From: an uncultured Maribacter sp.
Lineage (GTDB): Bacteria; Bacteroidota; Bacteroidia; Flavobacteriales; Flavobacteriaceae
DNA: 64,000 bases
Assembly: GCA_947504045.1 (NCBI GenBank)
Contig: CANNFY010000001.1
Location: forward strand, 186,001-250,000
Reading direction: 5' to 3'
Of this stretch, positions 46,400 through 54,473 are shown piece by piece. The translations under genes were made by a program, and so were the position numbers. Under the pieces are notes generated by a model. The model ran no database searches, had not been told where the DNA came from, and saw nothing but the letters and a program-made list of their open reading frames with translations. Each line of letters begins with the position of its first letter. Within the stretch, counting starts at the first letter, position 1.

Positions 46400-49240
46400 A
46401 TGGCAGAACAAAAAAGACTTTTTTTACTAGATGCATTTGCATTAATTTTTAGAGGATATTACGCACTTATAAAAAACCCTAGAATAAATTCTAAAGGAAT
46501 GGACACTTCTGCTATTATGGGGTTTATGAATTCTTTATTAGATGTTATCCGAAGAGAAAAACCCGACCACCTAGCTGTATGTTTTGATAAAGGCGGAAGC
46601 GTAGAAAGAACCGAATTGTTTCCAGAATACAAAGCCAATAGAGATGAAACCCCCGATGCTATTCGCATTGCCATACCTTACATACAAGACATTTTAAAAG
46701 CCATGGATATTCCTGTAGTAGTTTTACCAGGTTATGAAGCTGATGATATTATTGGAACACTAGCCAAACAAGCAGAAAAAGAAAACTACAAGGTTTATAT
46801 GGTTACTCCGGATAAAGATTTTGGGCAATTAGTTTCTGAAAATATTTTTATGTACAGACCGGCCCGTATGGGTAATGGTATAGAAATTTGGGGTATACCT
46901 GAAATTCAAAAACGTTTTGGAGTGCAAAGACCAGAACAAGTAATAGATTACTTAGGAATGATGGGAGATGCTAGCGACAACATTCCTGGACTACCGGGAG
47001 TTGGCGACAAAACTGCTAAAAAATTTATTGAACAGTACGACTCTATGGAAGGCCTTTTAGCCAATACAGACAAACTAAAAGGTAAAATGAAAGAAAAAGT
47101 AGAAGCTAATGGCGAGTTAGGGCTTCTTTCTAAAAAACTAGCTACTATAGATATTAATTGCAATGTTACCTTTAAGGCTGATGATTACAAACTTTCTACT
47201 CCTGACAGTCAAAAAGTACAAGAAATTTTTGAAGAGTTAGAATTTAGAAGATTAAAAGATCAGTTCATAAAACTTTTTTCTCCGGAACAGGAAAATTTAT
47301 CAAAAAATGAACCTTTAAAAAATGAAAAAGCCGCCCCTAAAAAGGCAAACCCAGCTGGCCAAGGTCAATTTTCTCTTTTTGGCAATGATGGCGATTCTCC
47401 TGCAACATTAGAAGCTGTTTCTAGCAGAAAAACTATTAAAGATATTTCCCATTCCTACCAAAGTGTTGCTCCAGGAATGGCTATGAAACTTTTTGTTCAA
47501 AATTTAATGAAACAAACTTCTGTTTGTTTTGACACAGAAACCACAGGCCTAAACCCATTAACAGCAGAGTTAGTAGGCATAGCATTTTCATGGGAAGCTA
47601 CAAAAGGATTTTATATTCCTTTTCCTGAAGACAAAACAGAGGCGCAAAAACTTATAGAAGAATTACGTCCTTTTTTCGAATCTAAATCCATTGAAAAAAT
47701 AGGACAGAATCTAAAATATGATATTAAGGTTCTTCATAAATACCAAATAAAAGTAAAAGGCCCTTGTTTTGACACTATGTTAGCGCATTATTTAATTAAT
47801 CCAGATATGCGTCATAATATGGATGTTTTAGCAGAAACCTATTTAAACTACACCCCTGTTTCTATAACAGAACTAATTGGAAAGAAAGGAAAAAACCAAC
47901 TTTCTATGCGCGATGTTCCTTTAGAAAAACAAACAGAATACGCAGTAGAAGATGCAGATATCACCTACCAATTAGCACAGTATTTTAAGCCAGAGCTTGC
48001 CGAAGCAAAAACTGACGAACTGTTTAAAGATATTGAAATTCCTCTTTTACATGTATTAGCAGAAATGGAATTAGAAGGCATAAACCTAGACAAGACTTTC
48101 TTAAACTCTCTTTCTAACGATCTAGACAATGATATTAAAAATCTAGCTACAAAAATATACAGTGCAGCTGGAGAAGAATTTAACATAGCCTCGCCAAAAC
48201 AACTAGGTGAAATTTTATTTAATAAATTAAAGCTAGTAGACAAACCAAAAAAAACCAAAACAGGGCAGTTTTCTACTGCCGAAGACGTATTATCCTATTT
48301 AGCAAAAGACCATGAAATTATTCAGAATGTTTTGGATTACAGAGGGCTTTCTAAACTAAAAAGCACTTATGTAGATGCTTTACCAGAACAGGTAGAAGAA
48401 AGTACTGGTCGTGTACATACAGACTATATGCAAACTGTTGCTGCAACAGGAAGACTAAGTAGTAATAATCCAAACCTACAAAATATTCCTATCCGAACAG
48501 AAAGAGGAAGACAAGTACGTAAAGCTTTTGTTCCAAGAAGTGAGGAATACACTTTACTAGCTGCAGATTACTCGCAAATAGAACTTCGTATTATTGCTGC
48601 TTTAAGCGAAGAAACCACAATGATTGAAGCTTTTAAAAACGGAGAAGATATTCATGCCTCTACTGCTTCAAAAGTATTTAATGTTCCTATTGAAGAGGTA
48701 ACTAGAGAACAACGAAGCAATGCAAAAACGGTAAACTTTGGAATAATATATGGGGTTTCTGCTTTTGGTTTAAGTAACCAAACAGACCTTTCTAGAGGAG
48801 AAGCAAAAGAACTTATAGACACCTATTACAAAACCTATCCTAAATTACGCAACTACATGAGTGAGCTAGTTAATTTTGCTCGAGACAATGGGTATGTACA
48901 AACCGTTTTAGGCCGCCGTAGATACTTAAAAGACATCAATGGAAGTAATGCCATAGTGCGTGGCGCTGCAGAACGTAATGCTGTAAATGCACCAATACAA
49001 GGTAGTGCCGCAGATATTATTAAAATTGCCATGATCAACATTTATAAAAAACTTAAAAAAGGAAATTATAAATCTAAAATGTTACTACAAGTACATGATG
49101 AATTGGTTTTTGATGTATACAAGCCAGAACTTGAAGAATTAAAGTCTTTAATAAAAGAAGAAATGGAAAGTGCCTACACCTTATCCGTTCCGTTAGACGT
49201 AGAAGTTGGTCTAGGAGACAATTGGCTAGAAGCACATTAA
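46400..49240 (+). CDS. polA: DNA polymerase I
   Basis: A 946-residue three-domain enzyme for Okazaki-fragment processing and repair. The 5' nuclease domain (about 1-300) has FRGYYAL, GYEADDIIGTLA and VTPDKDFGQL. The 3'-5' proofreading domain has Exo I CFDTETTGL (Asp378), Exo II GQNLKYDIKVL and Exo III YAVEDADITYQL, all intact, so proofreading should be active. The polymerase domain has motif A ADYSQIELRI (Asp723), motif B RSNAKTVNFGIIYGVSAFG and motif C VHDELVFD (Asp900). Length and order are normal for Bacteroidota. Confidence 0.97.
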   Translation: MAEQKRLFLLDAFALIFRGYYALIKNPRINSKGMDTSAIMGFMNSLLDVIRREKPDHLAVCFDKGGSVERTELFPEYKANRDETPDAIRIAIPYIQDILKAMDIPVVVLPGYEADDIIGTLAKQAEKENYKVYMVTPDKDFGQLVSENIFMYRPARMGNGIEIWGIPEIQKRFGVQRPEQVIDYLGMMGDASDNIPGLPGVGDKTAKKFIEQYDSMEGLLANTDKLKGKMKEKVEANGELGLLSKKLATIDINCNVTFKADDYKLSTPDSQKVQEIFEELEFRRLKDQFIKLFSPEQENLSKNEPLKNEKAAPKKANPAGQGQFSLFGNDGDSPATLEAVSSRKTIKDISHSYQSVAPGMAMKLFVQNLMKQTSVCFDTETTGLNPLTAELVGIAFSWEATKGFYIPFPEDKTEAQKLIEELRPFFESKSIEKIGQNLKYDIKVLHKYQIKVKGPCFDTMLAHYLINPDMRHNMDVLAETYLNYTPVSITELIGKKGKNQLSMRDVPLEKQTEYAVEDADITYQLAQYFKPELAEAKTDELFKDIEIPLLHVLAEMELEGINLDKTFLNSLSNDLDNDIKNLATKIYSAAGEEFNIASPKQLGEILFNKLKLVDKPKKTKTGQFSTAEDVLSYLAKDHEIIQNVLDYRGLSKLKSTYVDALPEQVEESTGRVHTDYMQTVAATGRLSSNNPNLQNIPIRTERGRQVRKAFVPRSEEYTLLAADYSQIELRIIAALSEETTMIEAFKNGEDIHASTASKVFNVPIEEVTREQRSNAKTVNFGIIYGVSAFGLSNQTDLSRGEAKELIDTYYKTYPKLRNYMSELVNFARDNGYVQTVLGRRRYLKDINGSNAIVRGAAERNAVNAPIQGSAADIIKIAMINIYKKLKKGNYKSKMLLQVHDELVFDVYKPELEELKSLIKEEMESAYTLSVPLDVEVGLGDNWLEAH

Positions 49241-49359
49241 TACTATTTTTAGTATTAAAAAATTAGGAATTTTCTTCATTTCAACGAATAAATTACGAAA
49301 TTCGTAAGTTAATGTGTTAAATTTACAGTTAACAATTTAACCATTAACCAAAATTTTAA

Positions 49360-50994
49360 ATGAAAAAAAGTACTTTTTTTTTAGCTTTCGCATTCTTTAT
49401 ATCTTTTTATTTTTCTAAAGCCCAAAGCACAGATATAGACAAAGAATTAATAAATGTCAATTATGTAAGACTACCTAAAAAACCTGTTTTAAATGATGCA
49501 GACCGCACCTTCTCCGTCTTATCATTAAACTCTGAAGCACTAACACAATCATTACCAGAATTATATTTTGAAAGTGAAATTAAATTATCTGGTTTTACTA
49601 AATTAAACAACGATGCTTTTCTAAGCATACAAAGCAAATTAATTGATGTTACCTTATTAAGTAGCGATATAAAATCTGAGCAAAAGAGCAGAACAGATGA
49701 CAATGGAAAAGTTACTCGCTGGACTGAATATAAAACCATTATTAAATACAGAACTGAAGGTAGCGTAACAATAAGCTCCGCAGACCAGTCTATAGATGAA
49801 GTTTTTACTTTTAATGGAGACAAAACTAAAAGCAGTAAAGTTTTTGACAATTACGAAAGCGCAAGAGCTTTTAGAAACAACAACTCTATAAAAACATTAA
49901 GAATAAATTATATTAAAAATGTTATTAGCACCATAAATTCAAGAATATCTAGTCTTTTTGGTTACAAAGAAATTAAAGCAGAAAAATATTTATGGGTTTT
50001 AGATTCTAAAAAACATCCTGAAAACGAAAGCCATAAAGCAAATTTTAATTTAGTAAAAAATGCTTTTTCTAACATGAAAAGCTATGAATCTTTAGACAAT
50101 ATTAAAGCAGAAGTTGCTCCTGCTTTAGAATACTACAAAAGTGTTCTAACAAAGTATGATGGTAAAGACAGAAAGTCTAAAAAATTAAGATTCGCTTCAT
50201 TATACAACATAGGATGGATTAACTATTATTTAGACAACCCAGATGAGGCAGCAACTTATGCTGCAAAAATAATTGAGAATGACTATGACAAATCTGAAGG
50301 AAAGACTTTAGACAAAAGAGCTATTGCTTTAAGAGATATCTTTGCCGTTAACAAAACCAACTCTCGCCATTTTAAAATTTTAACAGAAGACAAAACAGAC
50401 TATTATGGTTCTTCTTCTAATCAATTTATAGATGAAAAAGACCCAAATAAGCCTTTTGACCCTAAGACCGACCCAGATTATTCTCTTTCATTTATAATTA
50501 CAAACAAAGGAGACACAATACCTGGCTATGTTAATATGAAAAAAATTGACAATTTAGCTGGCATATTAAAAACCTATGTTAAGGATTTAGAAGGTAAACC
50601 AGTACTTAGAAATTTTGGCGCACACGAAGTAGAAACATTAGTATTAGGTAATGGAGAAAAAAGATACACAGTTCCATTTAAAGAAGCGGATGATGCTGTT
50701 ACAATGTCTACTTTTGATAGAGCTAGTTATAAATACGCAAAACTTCTGTATAGTTCTAAAAAAATTAATTTATATGAATACCAGTCTAGAGAATTAATTA
50801 TTAAAAAAAATATAGACAAAAAAGGTTTTTCCACATCAAGCTCTGGTTGGCTAATGGCATTTAGAAAAAAACTTGCTGGGCTATTAGGCGAAGATTGTCC
50901 TGAGTTAAAGGAACGGGTCAAAGAAAAAGAGTTTGAAAATAATGCAAATAGTATTACAGAATTTATAAAAGCTTATGAAGATTGTGAAAAATAG
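49360..50994 (+). CDS. Secreted protein of unknown function (544 aa)
   Basis: I do not recognise this gene. It has a signal peptide at about 1-21 (core FFLAFAFFISFYF, ending SKAQ). A beta-rich first third follows (residues 25-165), then a helical middle (about 180-330) in which FASLYNIGWINYYLDNPDEA resembles a TPR helix pair. A last third (about 355-480) contains SLSFIITNKGDTIPGYVNM and LVLGNGEKRYTVPF. The C-terminus is helical and basic-acidic, with CPELKERVKEKEFEN and EAYEDCEK-like text, and is not a type IX sorting tail. A periplasmic or outer-membrane-associated role is likely. It lies 119 bases after polA and ends before a clear terminator. Confidence 0.75.
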   Translation: MKKSTFFLAFAFFISFYFSKAQSTDIDKELINVNYVRLPKKPVLNDADRTFSVLSLNSEALTQSLPELYFESEIKLSGFTKLNNDAFLSIQSKLIDVTLLSSDIKSEQKSRTDDNGKVTRWTEYKTIIKYRTEGSVTISSADQSIDEVFTFNGDKTKSSKVFDNYESARAFRNNNSIKTLRINYIKNVISTINSRISSLFGYKEIKAEKYLWVLDSKKHPENESHKANFNLVKNAFSNMKSYESLDNIKAEVAPALEYYKSVLTKYDGKDRKSKKLRFASLYNIGWINYYLDNPDEAATYAAKIIENDYDKSEGKTLDKRAIALRDIFAVNKTNSRHFKILTEDKTDYYGSSSNQFIDEKDPNKPFDPKTDPDYSLSFIITNKGDTIPGYVNMKKIDNLAGILKTYVKDLEGKPVLRNFGAHEVETLVLGNGEKRYTVPFKEADDAVTMSTFDRASYKYAKLLYSSKKINLYEYQSRELIIKKNIDKKGFSTSSSGWLMAFRKKLAGLLGEDCPELKERVKEKEFENNANSITEFIKAYEDCEK

Positions 50995-51013
50995 CCTTTA
51001 ATTATAATACACC

Positions 51014-51062
51014 AATACCCAAAAAACGATTCCTCAAAATCGTTTTTTTGGGTATTTTTTTT
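51014..51062 (+). terminator. Terminator after the 544-aa secreted protein gene
   Basis: A long stem, AATACCCAAAAAACGAT with its complement (one extra T bulged), closes on an eight-base loop and is followed by a run of T. Confidence 0.85.
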
Positions 51063-51161
51063 GAAAAAAAATAATGGCTTACGTTAAAATACTCCTAAAA
51101 AATTGGATTAAGAAAATTAAATCTACAAAATAAGCGTTAGCAAAGTGTATATATAGTATCT

Positions 51162-51479
51162 ATGAAAAATTTAACATTAGCAATATTTACACTTTTTCTT
51201 TTCTTTAGTCTTACCACTTATTCTCAAGAAAAGAATATAAATAAATTAAAAGTATTTCCTAATCCTGCAATAAATGTAATTAATGTTTTAGGGTTAAAAA
51301 ACTCTAACAAAGCTAACATAACCCTATTAGATTCTTACGGAAATATAGTTCTAAAACATTTTTGGGAAATAAAAAATAATGCTTTAAACATACCTGTTTC
51401 ATCACTAAGTGCCGGAATTTATGTTATTAACATTCAATCGCAAGAGCAACAGTTTCAAACAAAGTTTTACAAAAAATAA
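51162..51479 (+). CDS. Small secreted protein consisting of a type IX sorting domain
   Basis: 105 residues: a signal peptide at about 1-21 (core LAIFTLFLFFSLTTY, ending SQ), then directly a type A sorting domain. That domain opens KLKVFPNPAINVINV (about 29-43), has ITLLDSYGNIV in the middle and ends LSAGIYVINIQ...FYKK. This is the Por_Secre_tail pattern recognised by the type IX system, of which SprA is encoded at 4850-12022. Normally the tail follows a large cargo; here there is no cargo, only the tail. It has no other cysteine-rich or catalytic part. Other possibilities are a decayed remnant or a genuine small surface protein. Confidence 0.85.
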   Translation: MKNLTLAIFTLFLFFSLTTYSQEKNINKLKVFPNPAINVINVLGLKNSNKANITLLDSYGNIVLKHFWEIKNNALNIPVSSLSAGIYVINIQSQEQQFQTKFYKK

Positions 51480-51504
51480 AAAAACCACTTACATTTTATA
51501 AGTG
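51472..51504 (-). terminator. Terminator after the minus-strand lipoprotein gene
   Basis: Stem CCACTTA with its complement and a seven-base loop, followed on the minus strand by a long, almost pure T run. It overlaps the 3' end of the convergent sorting-tail gene. Confidence 0.7.
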
Positions 51505-51529
51505 GCTTTCTAAATATAATTAAGAGATA

Positions 51530-52027
51530 TTATTGTTTAGTAAAAATTAATTCTCCTTCTGAATTAAAATTAGGTAAATCTAAATCTTGTGCATTAACAG
51601 TCATTATATCGCCATCAATAGTAGCCTCTACAGTAACTTCTTCTCCAGATTCATCTAAAAAAGTAAGTAGTCCATTTGCATAAGTATAAAGAGTAAATTC
51701 AATATCTTTTTCTGTAGGACAAGAAACCTCTAATCCTGTCAATCCTGCATTAATTTCTAAATAATTAACTCCACTTTGAGTTTCTAAGTTTCCATCTTCA
51801 TCAAATTTAAAAGATACAAGAACACAACCTTCAGCGGTTAATGCATCTAAAATATCTTCTCCCAAATTTAAATTAGTACCCGCAGCTTCTGCATCTGCAT
51901 TAAAATCTGTTAAAACCCAAGTACCCTCTATAGCGTTATCACCTGTTAAAGCATCTACAACAGCATCCTTAGAACAAGATAGAAACAACATAGTTGTTAT
52001 TCCGAATGTTAATAATATTTTTTTCAT
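51530..52027 (-). CDS. Lipocalin-like lipoprotein
   Basis: A 165-residue lipoprotein with signal MKKILLTFGITTMLFLSC and lipidated Cys18. The mature part is acidic and beta-rich. IEGTWVLTDFNADAE followed by a strand pattern including VLVSFKFDEDGNLET and a final GELIFTKQ fits the lipocalin-like families (DUF4923/DUF5004-like) of Bacteroidota, often of unknown ligand. Cys68 and Cys102 (approximately) could form a disulfide. It converges on the sorting-tail gene. Confidence 0.75.
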   Translation of the reverse strand: MKKILLTFGITTMLFLSCSKDAVVDALTGDNAIEGTWVLTDFNADAEAAGTNLNLGEDILDALTAEGCVLVSFKFDEDGNLETQSGVNYLEINAGLTGLEVSCPTEKDIEFTLYTYANGLLTFLDESGEEVTVEATIDGDIMTVNAQDLDLPNFNSEGELIFTKQ

Positions 52028-52171
52028 TATTTTAATTTAGGTTATTAATATGGCTTTATTATGCAACCAAAACGAAATATAAACAAGTATATTGTAATAT
52101 ATAATAGACAATAAAAGAAACAGAAATAAATGGCTGAAATAAAAAAAAATAAAAAAATAAAAAACAACCAT

Positions 52172-52201
52172 TTGTATTTCAAGTTAATAGTTGTACATTT
52201 G
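52172..52201 (+). promoter_or_regulatory. Promoter of rplM-rpsI, Bacteroidota type
   Basis: TTG (52172-52174) and TACATTTG (52194-52201) are 19 bases apart, a full match to TTG/TAnnTTTG. The start lies about 45 bases downstream. The bases after the box, TTTGCAGCCCTC, are identical to those after the ctaB box. Confidence 0.8.
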
Positions 52202-52249
52202 CAGCCCTCTTATGGGGAAAGAAGTGTATAATAGAAAAAAATAGCAGTA

Positions 52250-52705
52250 GTGGATACATTAAGTTATAAGACTGTTTCAGCAAATAGAGCAACCGTAGAC
52301 AAGCAATGGGTATTGGTTGACGCTGAAGGAGAAACGTTAGGGCGACTTGCTTCAAAGGTAGCAAAAATACTTAGAGGAAAGCATAAAACAAATTACACTC
52401 CTCATGTTGATTGTGGAGACAACGTAGTTATTATTAATGCAGAAAAAATCACCCTTTCTGGTAACAAATGGGATACTAAATCTTATAGTCGTTATACAGG
52501 GTACCCAGGTGGTCAGCGTAATACATCTGTAAAAGATATGTTAGCTAAAACTCCTGAGCGTATTGTAGAAAAGGCTGTAAAAGGAATGCTTCCTAAAACT
52601 AGATTAGGTGCTGATTTATTCAGAAATCTAAAAGTTAACGTAGGACCTAACCATGGTCAAGAAGCACAAAAACCAACTGTTATTAACTTAAACGAATTTA
52701 AATAA
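52250..52705 (+). CDS. rplM: 50S ribosomal protein L13
   Basis: 151 residues beginning [20 protein letters not shown], the usual Bacteroidota L13 opening, with the family words [20 protein letters not shown] and the conserved YTPHVDCGD. The start codon is GTG at 52250; no in-frame ATG is nearby upstream. The stop shares one base with the rpsI start (TAATG), so the two are coupled. Normal length. Confidence 0.96.
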   Translation: MDTLSYKTVSANRATVDKQWVLVDAEGETLGRLASKVAKILRGKHKTNYTPHVDCGDNVVIINAEKITLSGNKWDTKSYSRYTGYPGGQRNTSVKDMLAKTPERIVEKAVKGMLPKTRLGADLFRNLKVNVGPNHGQEAQKPTVINLNEFK

Positions 52706-53091
52706 TGGAGATAATTCATAAAATTGGTAGAAGAAAAACAGCTGTAGCTCGTGTTTATCTTTCTGAAGGAACAGGAAATATTACAATAAACTCTAGAGAT
52801 TTAAAAGAGTATTTCCCAACTGCAACTTTACAGTACAAAATTAAACAAGCTTTTGCTTTAACTGATACTGTTGATAGTTATGACGTTAAAGCTAACGTTT
52901 ATGGTGGAGGAAACACAGGTCAAGCAGAAGCTATTCGTTTAGCTTTATCTAGAGCAATGTGTGAAGTTGATGCTGAAAACAGATTATCTCTTAAACCAGA
53001 AGGTCTTTTAACTAGAGATCCTAGAATGGTTGAACGTAAGAAATTTGGTCAGAAGAAAGCACGTAAGAAATTCCAGTTCTCTAAACGTTAA
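52705..53091 (+). CDS. rpsI: 30S ribosomal protein S9
   Basis: 128 residues: [13 protein letters not shown] at the start, [19 protein letters not shown] in the middle and the basic C-terminal tail [18 protein letters not shown] that reaches the P-site tRNA. It is the second gene of rplM-rpsI and ends before a strong terminator. Confidence 0.97.
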   Translation: MEIIHKIGRRKTAVARVYLSEGTGNITINSRDLKEYFPTATLQYKIKQAFALTDTVDSYDVKANVYGGGNTGQAEAIRLALSRAMCEVDAENRLSLKPEGLLTRDPRMVERKKFGQKKARKKFQFSKR

Positions 53092-53103
53092 TACAGAATT
53101 ACC

Positions 53104-53130
53104 AGGGTATTCTTTTGAATACCCTTTTTT
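53104..53130 (+). terminator. Terminator after rpsI
   Basis: Nine-base stem AGGGTATTC with its complement, TTTT loop, then a T run. Confidence 0.9.
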
Positions 53131-53331
53131 ATATTTTTTTTATAACTAGTTCATTGAAAGTCTCAAAACGAGACAATTAAAAATCTTATTGTAGTTTCTA
53201 AATACAATAAGTAAGGGTAGATTTTTTTAAATCACCTATTTAGTTTAGCATCTAAATAGTAGAGGCTTGCATTTATTAAAATGCATACCACTCTAGTATT
53301 GCTAATTCAAAAGAACGTAAACTAAAACAAA
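53131..53331 (+). promoter_or_regulatory. Structured leader before rpsB, candidate ribosomal-protein leader RNA
   Basis: A 200-base non-coding stretch with four successive perfect stems: GTCTC/GAGAC at 53160-53174; CTTATTGTA/TACAATAAG at 53185-53211, with an outer AAAAATC/GATTTTT pairing possible; CTATTTAG/CTAAATAG at 53236-53259; and TGCATTT/AAATGCA at 53268-53285, flanked by AGAG and CTCT. No clear TAnnTTTG box is visible, so the transcription start is not placed. S2 autoregulates its own operon in several bacteria; that function is inferred here. Confidence 0.45.
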
Positions 53332-54375
53332 ATGGCGAAAGTCGAAGTAAAACAATTATTAGAAGCAGGTGTACACTTTGGACACCTTACAAGAAAATGG
53401 AATCCAAACATGGCTCCTTACATCTACATGGAGCGTAATGGGATTCACGTAATTAATCTTTACAAAACTGTTGCAAAATTAGATGAAACCAACGAAGCGC
53501 TACATAAAATAGCTGCATCTGGTAGAAAAATCTTATTTGTTGCTACAAAAAAACAAGCAAAAGACATTGTTGCAGACAAAGTGTCTAAAGTAAACATGCC
53601 ATATATTACAGAAAGATGGCCTGGAGGAATGTTAACAAACTTTGTTACTATACGTAAAGCTGTTAAAAAAATGGCTTCTATTGACCGTATGAAAAAAGAC
53701 GGAACCTTCATGACATTATCTAAAAAAGAACGTTTACAAGTAGACCGTTTAAGAGCAAAATTAGACAAAAACTTAGGTTCTATTTCTGAAATGACTCGTT
53801 TACCTGGCGCTCTTTTTATTGTAGATACAATGAGAGAACACATTGCTGTTAAAGAAGCTCAAAAATTGAATATTCCAATTTTTGCTATGGTAGATACTAA
53901 CTGCGACCCTAGAGATATTGATTATGTAGTACCTGCAAATGATGATGCATCTAAATCTATAGACATTATTATGGAGCAAGTTACTGCTGCAATTGCGGAT
54001 GGTTTAGCAGAGCGTAAATCTAACAAGCAAGAAGCACCAAAGAAAGATGCTCCTAAAAAAGAAGCTGCTCCAAAAGCTGAAGCTAAAGTTGAAGCTCCTG
54101 TAGCTAAAGCCGCTCCTGCAAAAGCAGATGACTTAACAAAAGTAGAAGGTGTTGGACCTAAAGCCGCTGAAGCTTTAGTAAATGCAGGATTTGTTACTTT
54201 TGCTGATTTAGCAAAAGGTGATGCTGAAAAGATTAAAACAATCTTAACAGAAGCTAGTTCAAGAATGGCTCATTTAGACCCAACTTCTTGGCCAAAACAA
54301 GCACAAATGGCTGCTGATGGTAAGTGGGATGAACTTAAAGAATGGCAAGATAACGTAAAAGGTGGTGTAGAATAA
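53332..54375 (+). CDS. rpsB: 30S ribosomal protein S2 with C-terminal extension
   Basis: 347 residues, about 100 longer than a typical S2. The S2 domain covers about 1-228 with GVHFGHLTRKWNP, RNGIHVINLYKT, TERWPGGMLTNF and LPGALFIVDT intact. A Lys/Ala/Pro/Glu-rich linker (about 230-265) follows, then a helix-hairpin-helix-like module (266-347). That module has DDLTKVEGVGPKAAEALVNAG and TFADLAKGD, and later WPKQAQMAADGKWDE. Such tails occur on S2 in Bacteroidota; their role is not settled. It forms the rpsB-tsf pair and has a long structured leader. Confidence 0.96.
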   Translation: MAKVEVKQLLEAGVHFGHLTRKWNPNMAPYIYMERNGIHVINLYKTVAKLDETNEALHKIAASGRKILFVATKKQAKDIVADKVSKVNMPYITERWPGGMLTNFVTIRKAVKKMASIDRMKKDGTFMTLSKKERLQVDRLRAKLDKNLGSISEMTRLPGALFIVDTMREHIAVKEAQKLNIPIFAMVDTNCDPRDIDYVVPANDDASKSIDIIMEQVTAAIADGLAERKSNKQEAPKKDAPKKEAAPKAEAKVEAPVAKAAPAKADDLTKVEGVGPKAAEALVNAGFVTFADLAKGDAEKIKTILTEASSRMAHLDPTSWPKQAQMAADGKWDELKEWQDNVKGGVE

Positions 54376-54380
54376 GTACT

Positions 54381-54457
54381 ATAGATACATCAAAATATCT
54401 ATAACTTAACATTACCATAAAACTCGACACAATAATTGTGTCTTATTTTACATAATC
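54381..54457 (+). promoter_or_regulatory. Two hairpins between rpsB and tsf
   Basis: Stems ATAGATA/TATCTAT (54381-54402) and GACACAA/TTGTGTC (54426-54442). The second is followed by TTATTTTA, so it could weakly terminate or stabilise the upstream mRNA and alter the S2 to EF-Ts ratio. Confidence 0.4.
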
Positions 54458-54473
54458 AAAAAAAATAAAGAAA

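Noticed and set aside
49238-49257. Hairpin at the polA stop codon
   Set aside because: A short A/T stem with no T run after it on the plus strand, so not convincing as a terminator.
51074-51133. A 19-codon frame (MAYVKILLKNWIKK...) between a terminator and the sorting-tail gene
   Set aside because: Basic and slightly amphipathic, but too short to judge, with no promoter box and no way to test conservation here.
52179-52364. Short frame antisense to rplM and its promoter
   Set aside because: It overlaps the consensus promoter and L13 start and has no features of its own.
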